Shown: piece by piece, positions 19,664 through 27,451 of the stretch
Layout: each line of letters opens with the position of its first letter
How positions within the stretch are numbered: position 1 is the stretch's first letter
The notes under the pieces: generated by a model
Databases searched by the model: none
The model's input: only the letters and a program-made list of their open reading frames with translations
What the model was told of the DNA's origin: nothing
Program-made: the position numbers and the translations under genes
From: Microbulbifer sp. SAOS-129_SWC
Lineage (GTDB): Bacteria; Pseudomonadota; Gammaproteobacteria; Pseudomonadales; Cellvibrionaceae
Reading direction: 5' to 3'
Assembly (NCBI RefSeq): GCF_039696035.1
Contig: NZ_CP155567.1
Span: forward strand, 62,001-126,000
DNA: 64,000 nucleotides

Positions 19664-20621
19664 GTTGAAACTGTTCAGCCTCGACGCCGGCGCCGCCCTT
19701 GCCGGGCGCGTGGCCGCCGCGCTCGGCCTGCCGCTGGCGGCGCATGAGGAGCGCGATTTCGTCGACGGCGAGCACAAGCTGCGCCCGCTCGACGATGTCG
19801 AGGGCGCGGACGTCTACCTGGTGCAGTCCCTGTACAGCGATGTCGACAGCAGCGTCGACGACAAGCTGGTGCGGCTGCTGTTCTTTATCGGCGCGTTGCG
19901 CGATGCCGGTGCGGCGCGGGTCAGCGCCGTGGCGCCGTACCTGTGCTATGCGCGCAAGGACCGCCGCACCAAGCTGCACGATCCACTCTCCAGCCGCTAC
20001 CTGGCGGGGCTGTTCGAGGCGGTCGGCTGCGACTGCGCGGTGACCCTGGATGTACATAACCTGGCCGCGTTTGAGAACGCCTTCCGCATTCGCACCCTGC
20101 ACCTGCCGGCGCAGCCGCTGTTTGTCGACTTCGCCGCGCGGCAGCTGCAGGGGGATCACAACCCGCTGGTGGTGGCGTCGCCGGACGTGGGCGGCGTCAA
20201 GCGCGCGGAGGCATTCCGCCAGGCGCTGGGCGAGCGGCTGGGGCGCGAGTGCGGGCGCGCGTTTGTGGAGAAATACCGCAGTGGCGGTGAGCTGTCCGGC
20301 GGCACGCTGGTGGGCGAGGTGCGCGGTGCCACGGTGCTGATCGTCGACGACCTGATCGCCGGCGGCAGCACCATCGAGCGCGCGGTCGTCGCGCTGCAGC
20401 GCGGCGGCGCGGCGCGCATCCTCGCCCTGGCCAGCCACGGCCAGTTCTGCGGCGAGGCGCTCGCGCGCCTGGCGCAGCTGCCGCTGGAGGCGGTGGCGGT
20501 GACCAATTCCCTGCCGCAGCGCGCGGATGGCCCGCTGCAGGTGGTGGACTGCGCCGGGCTGCTGGCGGAGGCCATCCGGCGCCTGCACGAGTGCGGCCCG
20601 GCAACGCGGTTGAGTGTCTGA
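19656..20621 (+). CDS. Ribose-phosphate pyrophosphokinase family protein (second-type PRPP synthetase)
   Basis: A 321-residue PRPP synthetase homologue, making PRPP from ribose 5-phosphate and ATP. It has the tandem phosphoribosyltransferase-like fold with DGE near 40, the flexible loop YARKDRR, the histidine in LDVHN, and the PRPP loop VDDLIAGGST, which differs from the standard VDDMIDTGGT of housekeeping Prs. It is therefore probably a paralogue specialised for this operon rather than the housekeeping enzyme. ATG 19656 overlaps the previous gene by 8 bases. Confidence 0.85.
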   Translation: MRELKLFSLDAGAALAGRVAAALGLPLAAHEERDFVDGEHKLRPLDDVEGADVYLVQSLYSDVDSSVDDKLVRLLFFIGALRDAGAARVSAVAPYLCYARKDRRTKLHDPLSSRYLAGLFEAVGCDCAVTLDVHNLAAFENAFRIRTLHLPAQPLFVDFAARQLQGDHNPLVVASPDVGGVKRAEAFRQALGERLGRECGRAFVEKYRSGGELSGGTLVGEVRGATVLIVDDLIAGGSTIERAVVALQRGGAARILALASHGQFCGEALARLAQLPLEAVAVTNSLPQRADGPLQVVDCAGLLAEAIRRLHECGPATRLSV

Positions 20622-20622
20622 G

Positions 20623-22443
20623 ATGGACTATTTCGAGACCGAGATATCGCGCTTTATCTGGGAGACCAAGTACCGCTTCCGCGGTGATGGCGAGCCGGTG
20701 GGCGACGCCGCGCTCGAGGACAGCTGGCGGCGGCTGGCGCGGGCGCTGGCGCGGGGCGAATCCCGCGAGCGCGGCCGTTGGGCGCTGCGCTTCTTCCGCA
20801 ACGTGGAGGATTTCCGTTTCCTGCCCGGCGGGCGCATTCTCGCCGGGGCCGGCACGGGCCAGCGTGTCACGCTGTTCAATTGCTTCGTCATGGGCACCAT
20901 CGAGGATTCGATGGAGGCGATCTTCGAACGCCTGAAGGAATCGGCGCTGACCATGCAGCAGGGCGGCGGTATCGGCTGCGATTTCTCCACGCTGCGCCCC
21001 GCCGGCAGCCGCGCGCACCACAGCGGCACCATCGCCTCGGGCCCGGTGTCGTTTATGCGCATCTGGGACGCGATGTGCGCCACGCTGCTGTCCACCGGCA
21101 GCCGCCGCGGCGCGATGATGGCCACACTGCGCTGCGACCATCCGGATATCGAGCGCTTTATTGACGCCAAGCGCGACCACCGCGAGTTGCGCCACTTCAA
21201 TTTATCCGTGCTGGTTAGTGACGACTTTATGGCCGCGGTGGACGCCGATGACGACTGGCCGCTGCTGTTTCCCGAAGCGTTGCTGGAGGGGGAGGGGCAC
21301 GAGCTGCGCGCGCGCTGCTGGAGTGGCACGGAAACACCGGTGCCCTGCCGGGTGGTGAAACGGCTGCGCGCCCGCGATCTGTGGCGCAAGATCATGCGCG
21401 CCACCTACGATTACGCCGAGCCCGGCGTGCTGTTCGTGGACCGCATCAACGCCCACAACAATCTCCACTACCGCGAGCACATCAGCGCCACCAATCCCTG
21501 CGGTGAGATACCGCTGCCGCCCTACGGCGCCTGCAACCTGGGCTCGGTCAACCTGATGCGTTTCGTGCAGGCGCCGTTCACCGACCGCGCCGACCTCGAC
21601 TGGGTGGGGATTGCCGAGTGCACCGCGGTGGGGGTGCGCATGCTCGACAACGTGATCGAGCTGTCGCGCTATCCGCTGCCGGCGCAGAAAAAACAGGCCC
21701 GCGGCAGCCGCCGCATGGGTATCGGCATTACCGGCCTGGCGGACGCGCTGATCGCGCTCGACCTGCATTACGACAGCGATGCGGCGCGCACCCTGGCGGC
21801 GCGGATCCTGCAGACGGTGCGCGACACCGCCTACCGCACGTCCATCGAGCTGGCGGTGGAGCGGGGGTCCTTTCCGTATTTCGAGCGCGAATCCTACCTG
21901 GCCGGCGCCGATGTGCGCGCGCTGCCCGAATCGCTGCGCACCGGCATCGCCGAGAAGGGCATTCGCAACAGCCACCTGATCGCCATCGCCCCCACCGGCA
22001 CCATCAGCCTGCTGGCCAACGGTGTTTCCAGCGGTGTCGAGCCGGTGTTCGACTTCCGCCATCGGCGGCGGGTCCTGACCCCGCGCGGCGATTACCGCGA
22101 GTTTGAGATCGCCGACCCGGTTTACCGACTGTGGTGCGCGCGCGGCGGTGATCCGCAACAGCTGCCGGCGGCATTCGTGTCGGCGCGGCGGCTGTCACCG
22201 CGGGCGCACCTGCTGATGCAGGCCGCGCTGCAGCCCTACGTGGATAACGCTATCTCCAAGACCGTGAACGTGCCCGAGGATTTGCCGTTTGCCGATTTCG
22301 AATCCCTCTACCGCGAGGCCTTTGCCCTGGGCCTGAAGGGCTGTACCACCTTTCGCCCCAATCCGGTGACCGATGCGATTTTGCGTGGGTCGGATGATTT
22401 CCCCGCCAGTCACTGCTGTGACATCGAGCGCGAGGGGGAATAG
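20623..22443 (+). CDS. Ribonucleotide reductase, adenosylcobalamin-dependent (class II)
   Basis: A 606-residue ribonucleotide reductase large-subunit homologue. Visible features are an N-terminal FNCFVMG (active-site cysteine), QQGGGIGCDFS, NPCGEIPLPPYGACNLGSVNL (the NxCxE catalytic triad region), PTGTISLLANGVSSGVEP and a C-terminus with an adjacent cysteine pair (HCCDIE) for re-reduction. Length and architecture fit the B12-dependent class II enzymes, which need no small subunit or oxygen; none is encoded nearby. ATG 20623 follows the upstream stop by one base; a GTG at 20614 is possible. It would supply deoxynucleotides independent of oxygen. Confidence 0.87.
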   Translation: MDYFETEISRFIWETKYRFRGDGEPVGDAALEDSWRRLARALARGESRERGRWALRFFRNVEDFRFLPGGRILAGAGTGQRVTLFNCFVMGTIEDSMEAIFERLKESALTMQQGGGIGCDFSTLRPAGSRAHHSGTIASGPVSFMRIWDAMCATLLSTGSRRGAMMATLRCDHPDIERFIDAKRDHRELRHFNLSVLVSDDFMAAVDADDDWPLLFPEALLEGEGHELRARCWSGTETPVPCRVVKRLRARDLWRKIMRATYDYAEPGVLFVDRINAHNNLHYREHISATNPCGEIPLPPYGACNLGSVNLMRFVQAPFTDRADLDWVGIAECTAVGVRMLDNVIELSRYPLPAQKKQARGSRRMGIGITGLADALIALDLHYDSDAARTLAARILQTVRDTAYRTSIELAVERGSFPYFERESYLAGADVRALPESLRTGIAEKGIRNSHLIAIAPTGTISLLANGVSSGVEPVFDFRHRRRVLTPRGDYREFEIADPVYRLWCARGGDPQQLPAAFVSARRLSPRAHLLMQAALQPYVDNAISKTVNVPEDLPFADFESLYREAFALGLKGCTTFRPNPVTDAILRGSDDFPASHCCDIEREGE

Positions 22444-22524
22444 CAGGGCACCGGCAGGCGGGGAAAGCAGGTGGGAGACAGCAGAGCGGCAACGGCCGAC
22501 GCAGGTTTACGCTTCTTTACACGA

Positions 22525-22645
22525 TGTGGTGGAACCGCGCTACCCGGGTGGCCTCTAAACAAGCACAACCTAGTTGCTCCTCACCACAACCCCGTAAGTG
22601 AGCTTCCCTCGCCCCGAAACCTCCCCAACATCGGGGCATTTTTTT
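22525..22645 (+). ncRNA. Putative small RNA near engB (copy 2, related to copy 1)
   Basis: About 120 ORF-free bases. An outer stem TGTGGTGG (22525-22532) pairs with TCACCACA (22581-22588), enclosing a GCTAC/GTGGC hairpin (22539-22552). It ends with a terminator: GCCCCGA (22611-22617) and TCGGGGC (22631-22637) with a CCTCCCC-bearing loop and seven T residues. It shares with the RNA after polA the landmarks GGAACCG (22531) and CTCTAAACAAGC (22553) at an identical 22-base spacing, a TCA-CA-CCCC-AAGT-AG stretch before the terminator, and nearly the same total length. The outer stems differ in sequence but both pair, which looks like covariation. The 5' end and promoter are not clear. Confidence 0.6.
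22611..22645 (+). terminator. Rho-independent terminator of putative sRNA 2
   Basis: A perfect 7-base-pair GC-rich stem (GCCCCGA/TCGGGGC), a 13-base loop containing CTCCCC, then A and seven T residues on the plus strand. Confidence 0.85.
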
Positions 22646-22828
22646 GTCTGGTGAAAAATAGCCTGCGGCTATCCATGCAATTGGGATTTGTTCCCGGCCT
22701 TGCCGCCTGAATCGGAATAGAATCACTGCAGTTCGTACCTCGCCACCCGGGTGCAATTTCCCTGTGGAGCGGCGCCGCAGCATCTTACTCTTCAGTAACG
22801 GTTGTGAGCTTGAACGAATTTCGGAAGG

Positions 22829-22940
22829 TTTGGGTGAGAACCCACAGGCGTGCCCGTCCCCCTGGGCGCGTCTGACCAGGTGCCCATCCCCAAGGGCATC
22901 TGACCCCTGGCCGGCAGTCCCCATCTGCCGGCTTTTTTTT
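22829..22940 (+). ncRNA. Putative small RNA with three C-rich hairpin loops
   Basis: Four consecutive hairpins on the plus strand. First, TGGGT-GAGA-ACCCA (22831-22844, GNRA-type tetraloop). Second, an 11-base-pair stem 22845-22855/22864-22874 with loop GTCCCCCT. Third, a 9-base-pair stem 22877-22885/22894-22902 with loop ATCCCCAA. Fourth, the terminator stem 22910-22917/22925-22932 with loop TCCCCAT and eight T residues. Hairpins two and three are near-repeats (CAGGCGTGCCC and CAGGTGCCC arms). Three loops exposing UCCCC is the layout of C-rich-loop small RNAs that pair with Shine-Dalgarno regions (for example Staphylococcus Rsa RNAs and Xanthomonas sX13). It converges on engB. The 5' end is not defined and may lie further upstream, after a TAGAAT at 22718-22723. 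Confidence 0.6.
22910..22940 (+). terminator. Rho-independent terminator of putative sRNA 3
   Basis: GCCGGCAG and CTGCCGGC form a perfect 8-base-pair stem with loop TCCCCAT, followed by eight T residues on the plus strand. The engB gene ends 37 bases further on, on the opposite strand. Confidence 0.88.
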
Positions 22941-22976
22941 GCCATCTGTTCGGCGGCGAGGCCAAACTGCCGGCGC

Positions 22977-23606
22977 TTATTCCGGTTCCAGTGCCAGCCA
23001 CTGGTTCAGCTGGATCTCCAGCTTGTCCAGGCCGCGCTTCTTGGTGGCCGAGAACAGCTGCACGCTGACGCCTTTGTCCAGTCCCTGTTCCTTCAGTGCC
23101 TTTTCCACCGCGAAGCGCACGTTGTTGGCGGGGCCATTTTTCATCTTGTCGGCCTTGGTCAGCAGTATGTGTGCCGGCATCCCCGAGCTGACTGCCCAGG
23201 TGAGCATGTGCAGGTCGAATTCCTTCAGCGGCTGGCGGATGTCCATCAGCAATATCAGGCCGCGCAGGCAGTTACGGTTTTCCAGGTAGAACGCCAGGTG
23301 CCGCTGCCACTCGTCTTTCATCGAGCGCGCGACCTTGGCGTAGCCGTAGCCCGGCAGGTCCACCAGGCGCTGGTGGTCGCCCACGCTGAAGAAGTTGATC
23401 AGCTGGGTGCGCCCGGGGGTCTTGGACGTGCGCGCCAGCTTGGTGTTGTCGGTCAGTGCGTTGATCGCGCTGGATTTGCCGGCGTTGGAGCGGCCGGCGA
23501 AGGCCACCTCGGCGCCATTGTCCTCGGGACACTCCGCCAGCGTCGGTGCGCTGATCAGAAATTGAACGGAACGGTAGTTGAGGCGTTCGGTTTTTTTTTC
23601 AGACAT
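22977..23606 (-). CDS. engB: Ribosome biogenesis GTPase EngB (YihA/YsxC)
   Basis: A 209-residue TrmE-Era-EngA-EngB-type GTPase needed for 50S ribosomal subunit assembly. G1 is GRSNAGKS, G3 is DLPGYG and G4 is TKAD; the N-terminal extension and the length match the family. It lies convergent to the putative small RNAs and divergent from the cytochrome c4 gene. In many gammaproteobacteria engB neighbours polA; here a 5-kb nucleotide operon and the small RNAs separate them. Confidence 0.96.
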   Translation of the reverse strand: MSEKKTERLNYRSVQFLISAPTLAECPEDNGAEVAFAGRSNAGKSSAINALTDNTKLARTSKTPGRTQLINFFSVGDHQRLVDLPGYGYAKVARSMKDEWQRHLAFYLENRNCLRGLILLMDIRQPLKEFDLHMLTWAVSSGMPAHILLTKADKMKNGPANNVRFAVEKALKEQGLDKGVSVQLFSATKKRGLDKLEIQLNQWLALEPE

Positions 23607-23650
23607 AGTGGGTTAAACCAGATTCGGTACACTCGAATGGCGCGCAAGTA

Positions 23651-23656
23651 TATAAT
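23651..23656 (+). promoter_or_regulatory. Candidate -10 box for cytochrome c4
   Basis: A perfect TATAAT in an AT-rich patch between the divergent engB and cytochrome genes. No strong -35 is seen at 17 bases (TACACT). If used, the leader before the cytochrome start would be about 165 bases. Confidence 0.35.
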
Positions 23657-23826
23657 GTTGCGGTTTATGCGTCGCAGGGGTTGCGACCCGTATGGCCACC
23701 GACACGCCGCGGTGGCGACTACCGCCGCGCAGGCGGGTACGGGCTTTGCGGCGGCGCAGAGGTCTTAGAGGTCTGCGAGAAATCGCGCACCAACATGCCA
23801 CAATTCAGCGCGCAATGGGACGACGT

Positions 23827-24480
23827 ATGAAAAGAATTGTAATAAACACCGCTCTGGCCCTGGGACTGGGCATTGGAGCAGCCTCACTCGCGATGGCCGA
23901 TGGCGACGCCAAAGCCGGGCAGACCAAGGCCGCAACCTGCGGCGCCTGTCACGGTGCCGACGGCAACAGCGCCGTACCAACCTTCCCGAAACTGGCCGGC
24001 CAGGGTGAGAAGTACCTGGTCAAACAGATGATGGACATCAAGAGTGGCGCGCGCCAGGTGCCGCAGATGGTGGGTCAGCTGGACAACGCCACCCCGCAGG
24101 ACATGCGCGATATCGCCGCCTATTTCCATGCGCAGACCATGCAGCTGAGCGGTTCCAAGCCGCAGAAAGTCAAACTTAACAGTGGCGAGACCGTCGACGG
24201 CCTGACCCTGGGGCGCAAGCTCTTCCGCGCCGGCGATGCCGCAATCGGCGTCCCCGCCTGCATGGGCTGCCACTCGCCCACCGGCAAGGGCAACCCGCCC
24301 GCCGGCTTCCCGCGTCTGTCCGGCCAGTATGCGGAGTACATCGAGAAGCAGCTGAAAGCGTTTCGCGAGGGCAGCCGCGCCAACGATGGCGATACCCGCG
24401 TGATGCGCACCGTGGCCAAGCATCTGTCCGATGCCGAGATCAGCGCGGTGGCCAACTACATCGCCGGCCTGACCGACTGA
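23827..24480 (+). CDS. Cytochrome c4, diheme
   Basis: A 217-residue periplasmic diheme cytochrome c4. A signal peptide (basic start, hydrophobic core, AMA cleavage) is followed by two homologous c-type domains with CGACH and CMGCH heme sites and downstream methionines as likely sixth ligands. It carries electrons to terminal oxidases, often cbb3-type. ATG 23827 is chosen because it begins the signal peptide; upstream in-frame sequence is arginine-rich and not conserved in style. The cc4-dsbA order downstream of engB is, from memory, as in Pseudomonas. Confidence 0.93.
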   Translation: MKRIVINTALALGLGIGAASLAMADGDAKAGQTKAATCGACHGADGNSAVPTFPKLAGQGEKYLVKQMMDIKSGARQVPQMVGQLDNATPQDMRDIAAYFHAQTMQLSGSKPQKVKLNSGETVDGLTLGRKLFRAGDAAIGVPACMGCHSPTGKGNPPAGFPRLSGQYAEYIEKQLKAFREGSRANDGDTRVMRTVAKHLSDAEISAVANYIAGLTD

Positions 24481-24500
24481 TCCAGCGCTTGCGTATGCAA

Positions 24501-24527
24501 AAGGCCGGTCTCGAACCGGCCTTTTTT
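24501..24527 (+). terminator. Rho-independent terminator after cytochrome c4
   Basis: GGCCGGT (24503-24509) pairs with ACCGGCC (24515-24521), with a five-base loop and a run of T residues; A residues on the other side may make it bidirectional. Confidence 0.85.
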
Positions 24528-24687
24528 GTGCGCGCGGTTCCGCTATCGATTATCGCGCCGAGCGCTGCCTTGCGCCGGCGGCGGGGAACTTCAATAATCT
24601 GCACTGTCTATAGGGAACCTCCTTTCCGTCAACTCGGTTCCCGATACCCGGCCCGCGCGGGCCGTAAAGAATAAGTTGGAGATAATT

Positions 24688-25389
24688 ATGAGAGCCGTTG
24701 CCGCCCCGATCACTGTGCTGTTTGCCCTGCTGCTCAGCCTCACCGCCTGCGCCCAGGACAGCGCGCCGGCCAAGTTCAAGCCGGGCATGGACTACCAGGT
24801 ACTGCCGCAGGCGGTGCCGCAGCGCGACGACAGCAAGATCGAAGTCACCGAGATGTTCTGGTACGGCTGCCCGCATTGCTATCACTTCGAGCCGGAATTC
24901 GAACAGTGGGTCAGCAAGCTGCCCGCGGATGTCTCCCTGCTCAAGATCCCCGCCATCTGGCGCCCGGTGATGGACGTGCACGCGCGCCTCTATTACGTCG
25001 CCGATGAAATGGGGGTGCTGGACAAGATGCACCGCCCGATCTTCACCGCCATCGCCAAGGAACACCAAATGTTCGCCACCCGCGAAGGCCGCGATTGGAA
25101 GCCGGACCTGCCGGCCATTGCCAAGCTGTTCAACGAAAATGGCGCTGACGGTGCCGAGGCCGCCAAGCTGATGGATTCGTTTGCTGTCAGCAGTCGCGTG
25201 AAGCAGGGCATGGCCAACCAGCGCGCCTACCATCTGGGCGGCACGCCGGAAATCGTGGTCGCCGGCAAGTACCGCATCAGCACCGCGCTGCCGGGGCTGA
25301 AAGGCAAGGCAAACGGCCAGGAGCTGATGCTGCAGGTGGCCGACTACCTGATCTCCAAAGAGCGTATCGAACGCGACAAGCGCAGCTGA
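24688..25389 (+). CDS. dsbA: Thiol:disulfide interchange protein DsbA, predicted lipoprotein
   Basis: A 233-residue DsbA-type oxidase that introduces disulfides into exported proteins. The active site is CPHC (Cys61 and Cys64) in a thioredoxin fold with a helical insertion, and the cis-proline loop is GGTPEIVV. Unusually for DsbA, the signal sequence ends in a lipobox (LTAC, Cys21) followed by alanine, so the mature protein is predicted to be lipid-anchored rather than freely soluble. ATG 24688 has GGAG 6 bases upstream. A terminator follows the gene. Confidence 0.92.
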   Translation: MRAVAAPITVLFALLLSLTACAQDSAPAKFKPGMDYQVLPQAVPQRDDSKIEVTEMFWYGCPHCYHFEPEFEQWVSKLPADVSLLKIPAIWRPVMDVHARLYYVADEMGVLDKMHRPIFTAIAKEHQMFATREGRDWKPDLPAIAKLFNENGADGAEAAKLMDSFAVSSRVKQGMANQRAYHLGGTPEIVVAGKYRISTALPGLKGKANGQELMLQVADYLISKERIERDKRS

Positions 25390-25406
25390 GCCGCCGATCG
25401 CTTGTA

Positions 25407-25431
25407 AACCCCGCCCCGCGCGGGGTTTTTT
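25407..25431 (+). terminator. Rho-independent terminator after dsbA
   Basis: AACCCCG and CGGGGTT form a 7-base-pair stem around a GC-rich 7-base loop, followed by T residues to 25431. Confidence 0.8.
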
Positions 25432-25479
25432 GTGTCCGCACACGACCCTGCTCGAAACCAGAATAAGAAATCGACGACG

Positions 25480-26655
25480 ATGCAATACAACTGGCTTATC
25501 TGCGCCGCCCTGTTGTGCCTGCAGCTGTTGACTGCAGCGCCAGCCGCGGCCGAGGAGCAGGAGTCGCTCGCCGCGCAGGCGAGCAACCTGCTGTCCTATA
25601 TCGCCGCCGACTACGCCGACGCGGTGCGCGACGGTGCGGTGATCGACCAACCCCTCTACCGCCAGCAGCAGCGCAACCTGAATCGCGCGCTGGAGATGAT
25701 GCACGGGTTGCCGGATCGCCCGGGGCGCGCGGCGTTGGAGAAGAGCGTGCGCGACCTGGATGGCGCCATCGCCGCCAAGCGCAGCGGTGAACAGGTGCGC
25801 CGCCGCGCCAATGCGGCCGCCGACCGCCTGGCGCAGCTGTACCAGCTGCAGCGCTCGCCGGCGGAGATGCTGCCCGCCGCCAGTGTCGCCGCGCCGCTGT
25901 ACCAGAAGCGCTGCGCCGCCTGCCACGGCGCCCGCGGTGAGGGCGCCAGCGGCCCGGCGCTGACCGATTATCGGCGCATGGCCAGCTTCAGCCTCTACGA
26001 CCTCTACAACATTCTCGACCCCGGCGCCGACACGGTGCACGCGCGGCGACTCGACGCCGACCTCAGCAGTCGCCAGCGCTGGGCCCTGGCGGTCACCGTG
26101 GCCAGCCTCGCGGTCACCGGCACCGAGCCGCCGCCGGTGGACGAGGCCCGGCGCTATCCGGCGCTGGTCGGGCTGCCGGGCATGGCCACCGCGCGCCCGG
26201 TGGAGCTGTCGCCGGACGCCGCCGCGGCACTGATGTGGTGGCGCGGCCACCCGCAGCGCGTGCGCGCGCTGCAGCATCCGCTGGCGCGCGCCGACGGCCT
26301 GCTGCAACTGGCCGAGAGCGCCTACCGCGCCGGCGACAATGCCAGTGCCTACCACCAGATGGTACTGGCCCTGCGCGAGGGCTACCTGCCGCAGCGCGAC
26401 GCCCTTGCGCAGCGCGACCAGCCGCTGGAGACACAGCTGTCGGCGCGCTGGCAGGCATTGCGCAGCGCCATTCTCGGCGACGCCTCCAACGCCGAGGTCA
26501 TCGCCGCTTTCCAGCAGCTGCGCAGCGGCCTGGCCCAGGCCCGCACGCGTCTGCAGCCGCCACCTGCCAGCGATTTCCGCGGCTGGGTCACGCTGCTGTT
26601 CGCGGTCTCGGTAGTGCTGGGGCTGCTGCTGTGGCTACGCCGGCGCCGGCGCTGA
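25480..26655 (+). CDS. Membrane-anchored c-type cytochrome resembling the N-terminal part of FTR1 fusions
   Basis: A 391-residue exported protein with one c-type heme site, CAACH (near residue 145). A signal peptide is followed by a helical region (LLSYIAADYADAVRDG), the heme domain, a long helical domain and a single C-terminal transmembrane helix with a polyarginine end. The first part resembles the periplasmic cytochrome portion that precedes the permease in some FTR1-family iron transporters, but the permease with its REXXE motifs is absent. It may be a stand-alone electron-transfer subunit or a truncated derivative; which is unclear. It lies between dsbA and an ecotin. Confidence 0.65.
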   Translation: MQYNWLICAALLCLQLLTAAPAAAEEQESLAAQASNLLSYIAADYADAVRDGAVIDQPLYRQQQRNLNRALEMMHGLPDRPGRAALEKSVRDLDGAIAAKRSGEQVRRRANAAADRLAQLYQLQRSPAEMLPAASVAAPLYQKRCAACHGARGEGASGPALTDYRRMASFSLYDLYNILDPGADTVHARRLDADLSSRQRWALAVTVASLAVTGTEPPPVDEARRYPALVGLPGMATARPVELSPDAAAALMWWRGHPQRVRALQHPLARADGLLQLAESAYRAGDNASAYHQMVLALREGYLPQRDALAQRDQPLETQLSARWQALRSAILGDASNAEVIAAFQQLRSGLAQARTRLQPPPASDFRGWVTLLFAVSVVLGLLLWLRRRRR

Positions 26656-26737
26656 GTAACCGGACTGCTACACTGGAAGCAGTTTGTTGGTTTACGCGCC
26701 ACCGCACCCGGCGGCGCCGAATCTGCGGGAACTCCCT

Positions 26738-27199
26738 ATGTTGCTGCGCGCTATTCCTACGATTCTGCTGTATACCCTGTTCAGCGCGGCCGGTGCCGTG
26801 GCGGCGGAGCTCGATGATTTTCCCGCCGCGCTGGATGGTCACACGCGCCATGTCATCCAGCTGCCCAGGGTGACCGACCAGAGCCGCTACCGGGTGGAGC
26901 TGGTGCCGGGCAGGGCGCAACTGGCGGACTGCCGCCTGCTCAGCTATCGCGCCGGGCTGGCGCGGCGCAAGCTCGACGGCGGTGCCCGCTACTATGTGCT
27001 CGGTGATCTGCAGCCGGTGCAGGCCGCCGGTGCCTGCGCCGACACCAGTCGCAAGCGCCGCTTCGTGCGCGTGCGCGGTGACGGGTTGCTGGTCCCCTAC
27101 GACAGCCGCCAGCCGCTGGTGGTCTACCTGCCCCCCGACGTACAACTCAAGTACCGCATCTGGCGCGCCGACAAGTCGCTGCGCGATGCCGATCAGTGA
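26738..27199 (+). CDS. eco: Ecotin, periplasmic serine protease inhibitor
   Basis: A 153-residue ecotin homologue: signal peptide, then HVIQLP (ecotin QVIQLTP), YRVELVPG (KVELLIG), DCRLL, the reactive loop, KRRFV, YDSRQPLVVYLP and KYRIWRA, all in ecotin order. The loop-tethering cysteines are present (ADC and GAC). In Escherichia coli ecotin the P1 residue is Met84 in STMMAC; here the aligned segment is QAAGAC, so P1 is probably alanine, which would favour elastase-like proteases. Ecotins protect bacteria from foreign trypsin-fold proteases in the periplasm. Confidence 0.85.
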   Translation: MLLRAIPTILLYTLFSAAGAVAAELDDFPAALDGHTRHVIQLPRVTDQSRYRVELVPGRAQLADCRLLSYRAGLARRKLDGGARYYVLGDLQPVQAAGACADTSRKRRFVRVRGDGLLVPYDSRQPLVVYLPPDVQLKYRIWRADKSLRDADQ

Positions 27200-27331
27200 C
27201 CGCCGGGCGCGGGCCTTCCGTAATATCCCGCGCTGCACCCATCCCCACTGCGGCGCCTGGCGGGCGAATAATTTGATGTCTTCGCTGCCACAGTGGCATT
27301 TAGCGTCTAGCCTTTTGATAAGAGGGACGTG

Positions 27332-27356
27332 AAAAAACGCGCACAGTGCGGTTTTT
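27332..27356 (+). terminator. Possible terminator after ecotin
   Basis: A symmetric A-run, GC-rich dyad (around GCACAGTGC) and T-run lie downstream of the ecotin gene. The stem is short. Its position argues against the in-frame GTG at 27329 being the start of the next gene. Confidence 0.4.
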
Positions 27357-27451
27357 CATGCCGGCCCGCGGCCGCAGCCGCCGGGACCGGACAGGAAAAC
27401 CGGCGGCGCCACCGCCGCCATTCGCAGTCACCAGCAGTAGTGGATTTGCGC

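Noticed and set aside
22511..22710. Small ORFs over the putative RNAs near engB
   Set aside because: They cross stems and the terminator and have no ribosome site; RNA structure explains the region better.
24550..26355. 601-codon antisense frame over dsbA and the cytochrome gene
   Set aside because: Covers two well-supported genes and their terminator; composition-driven.
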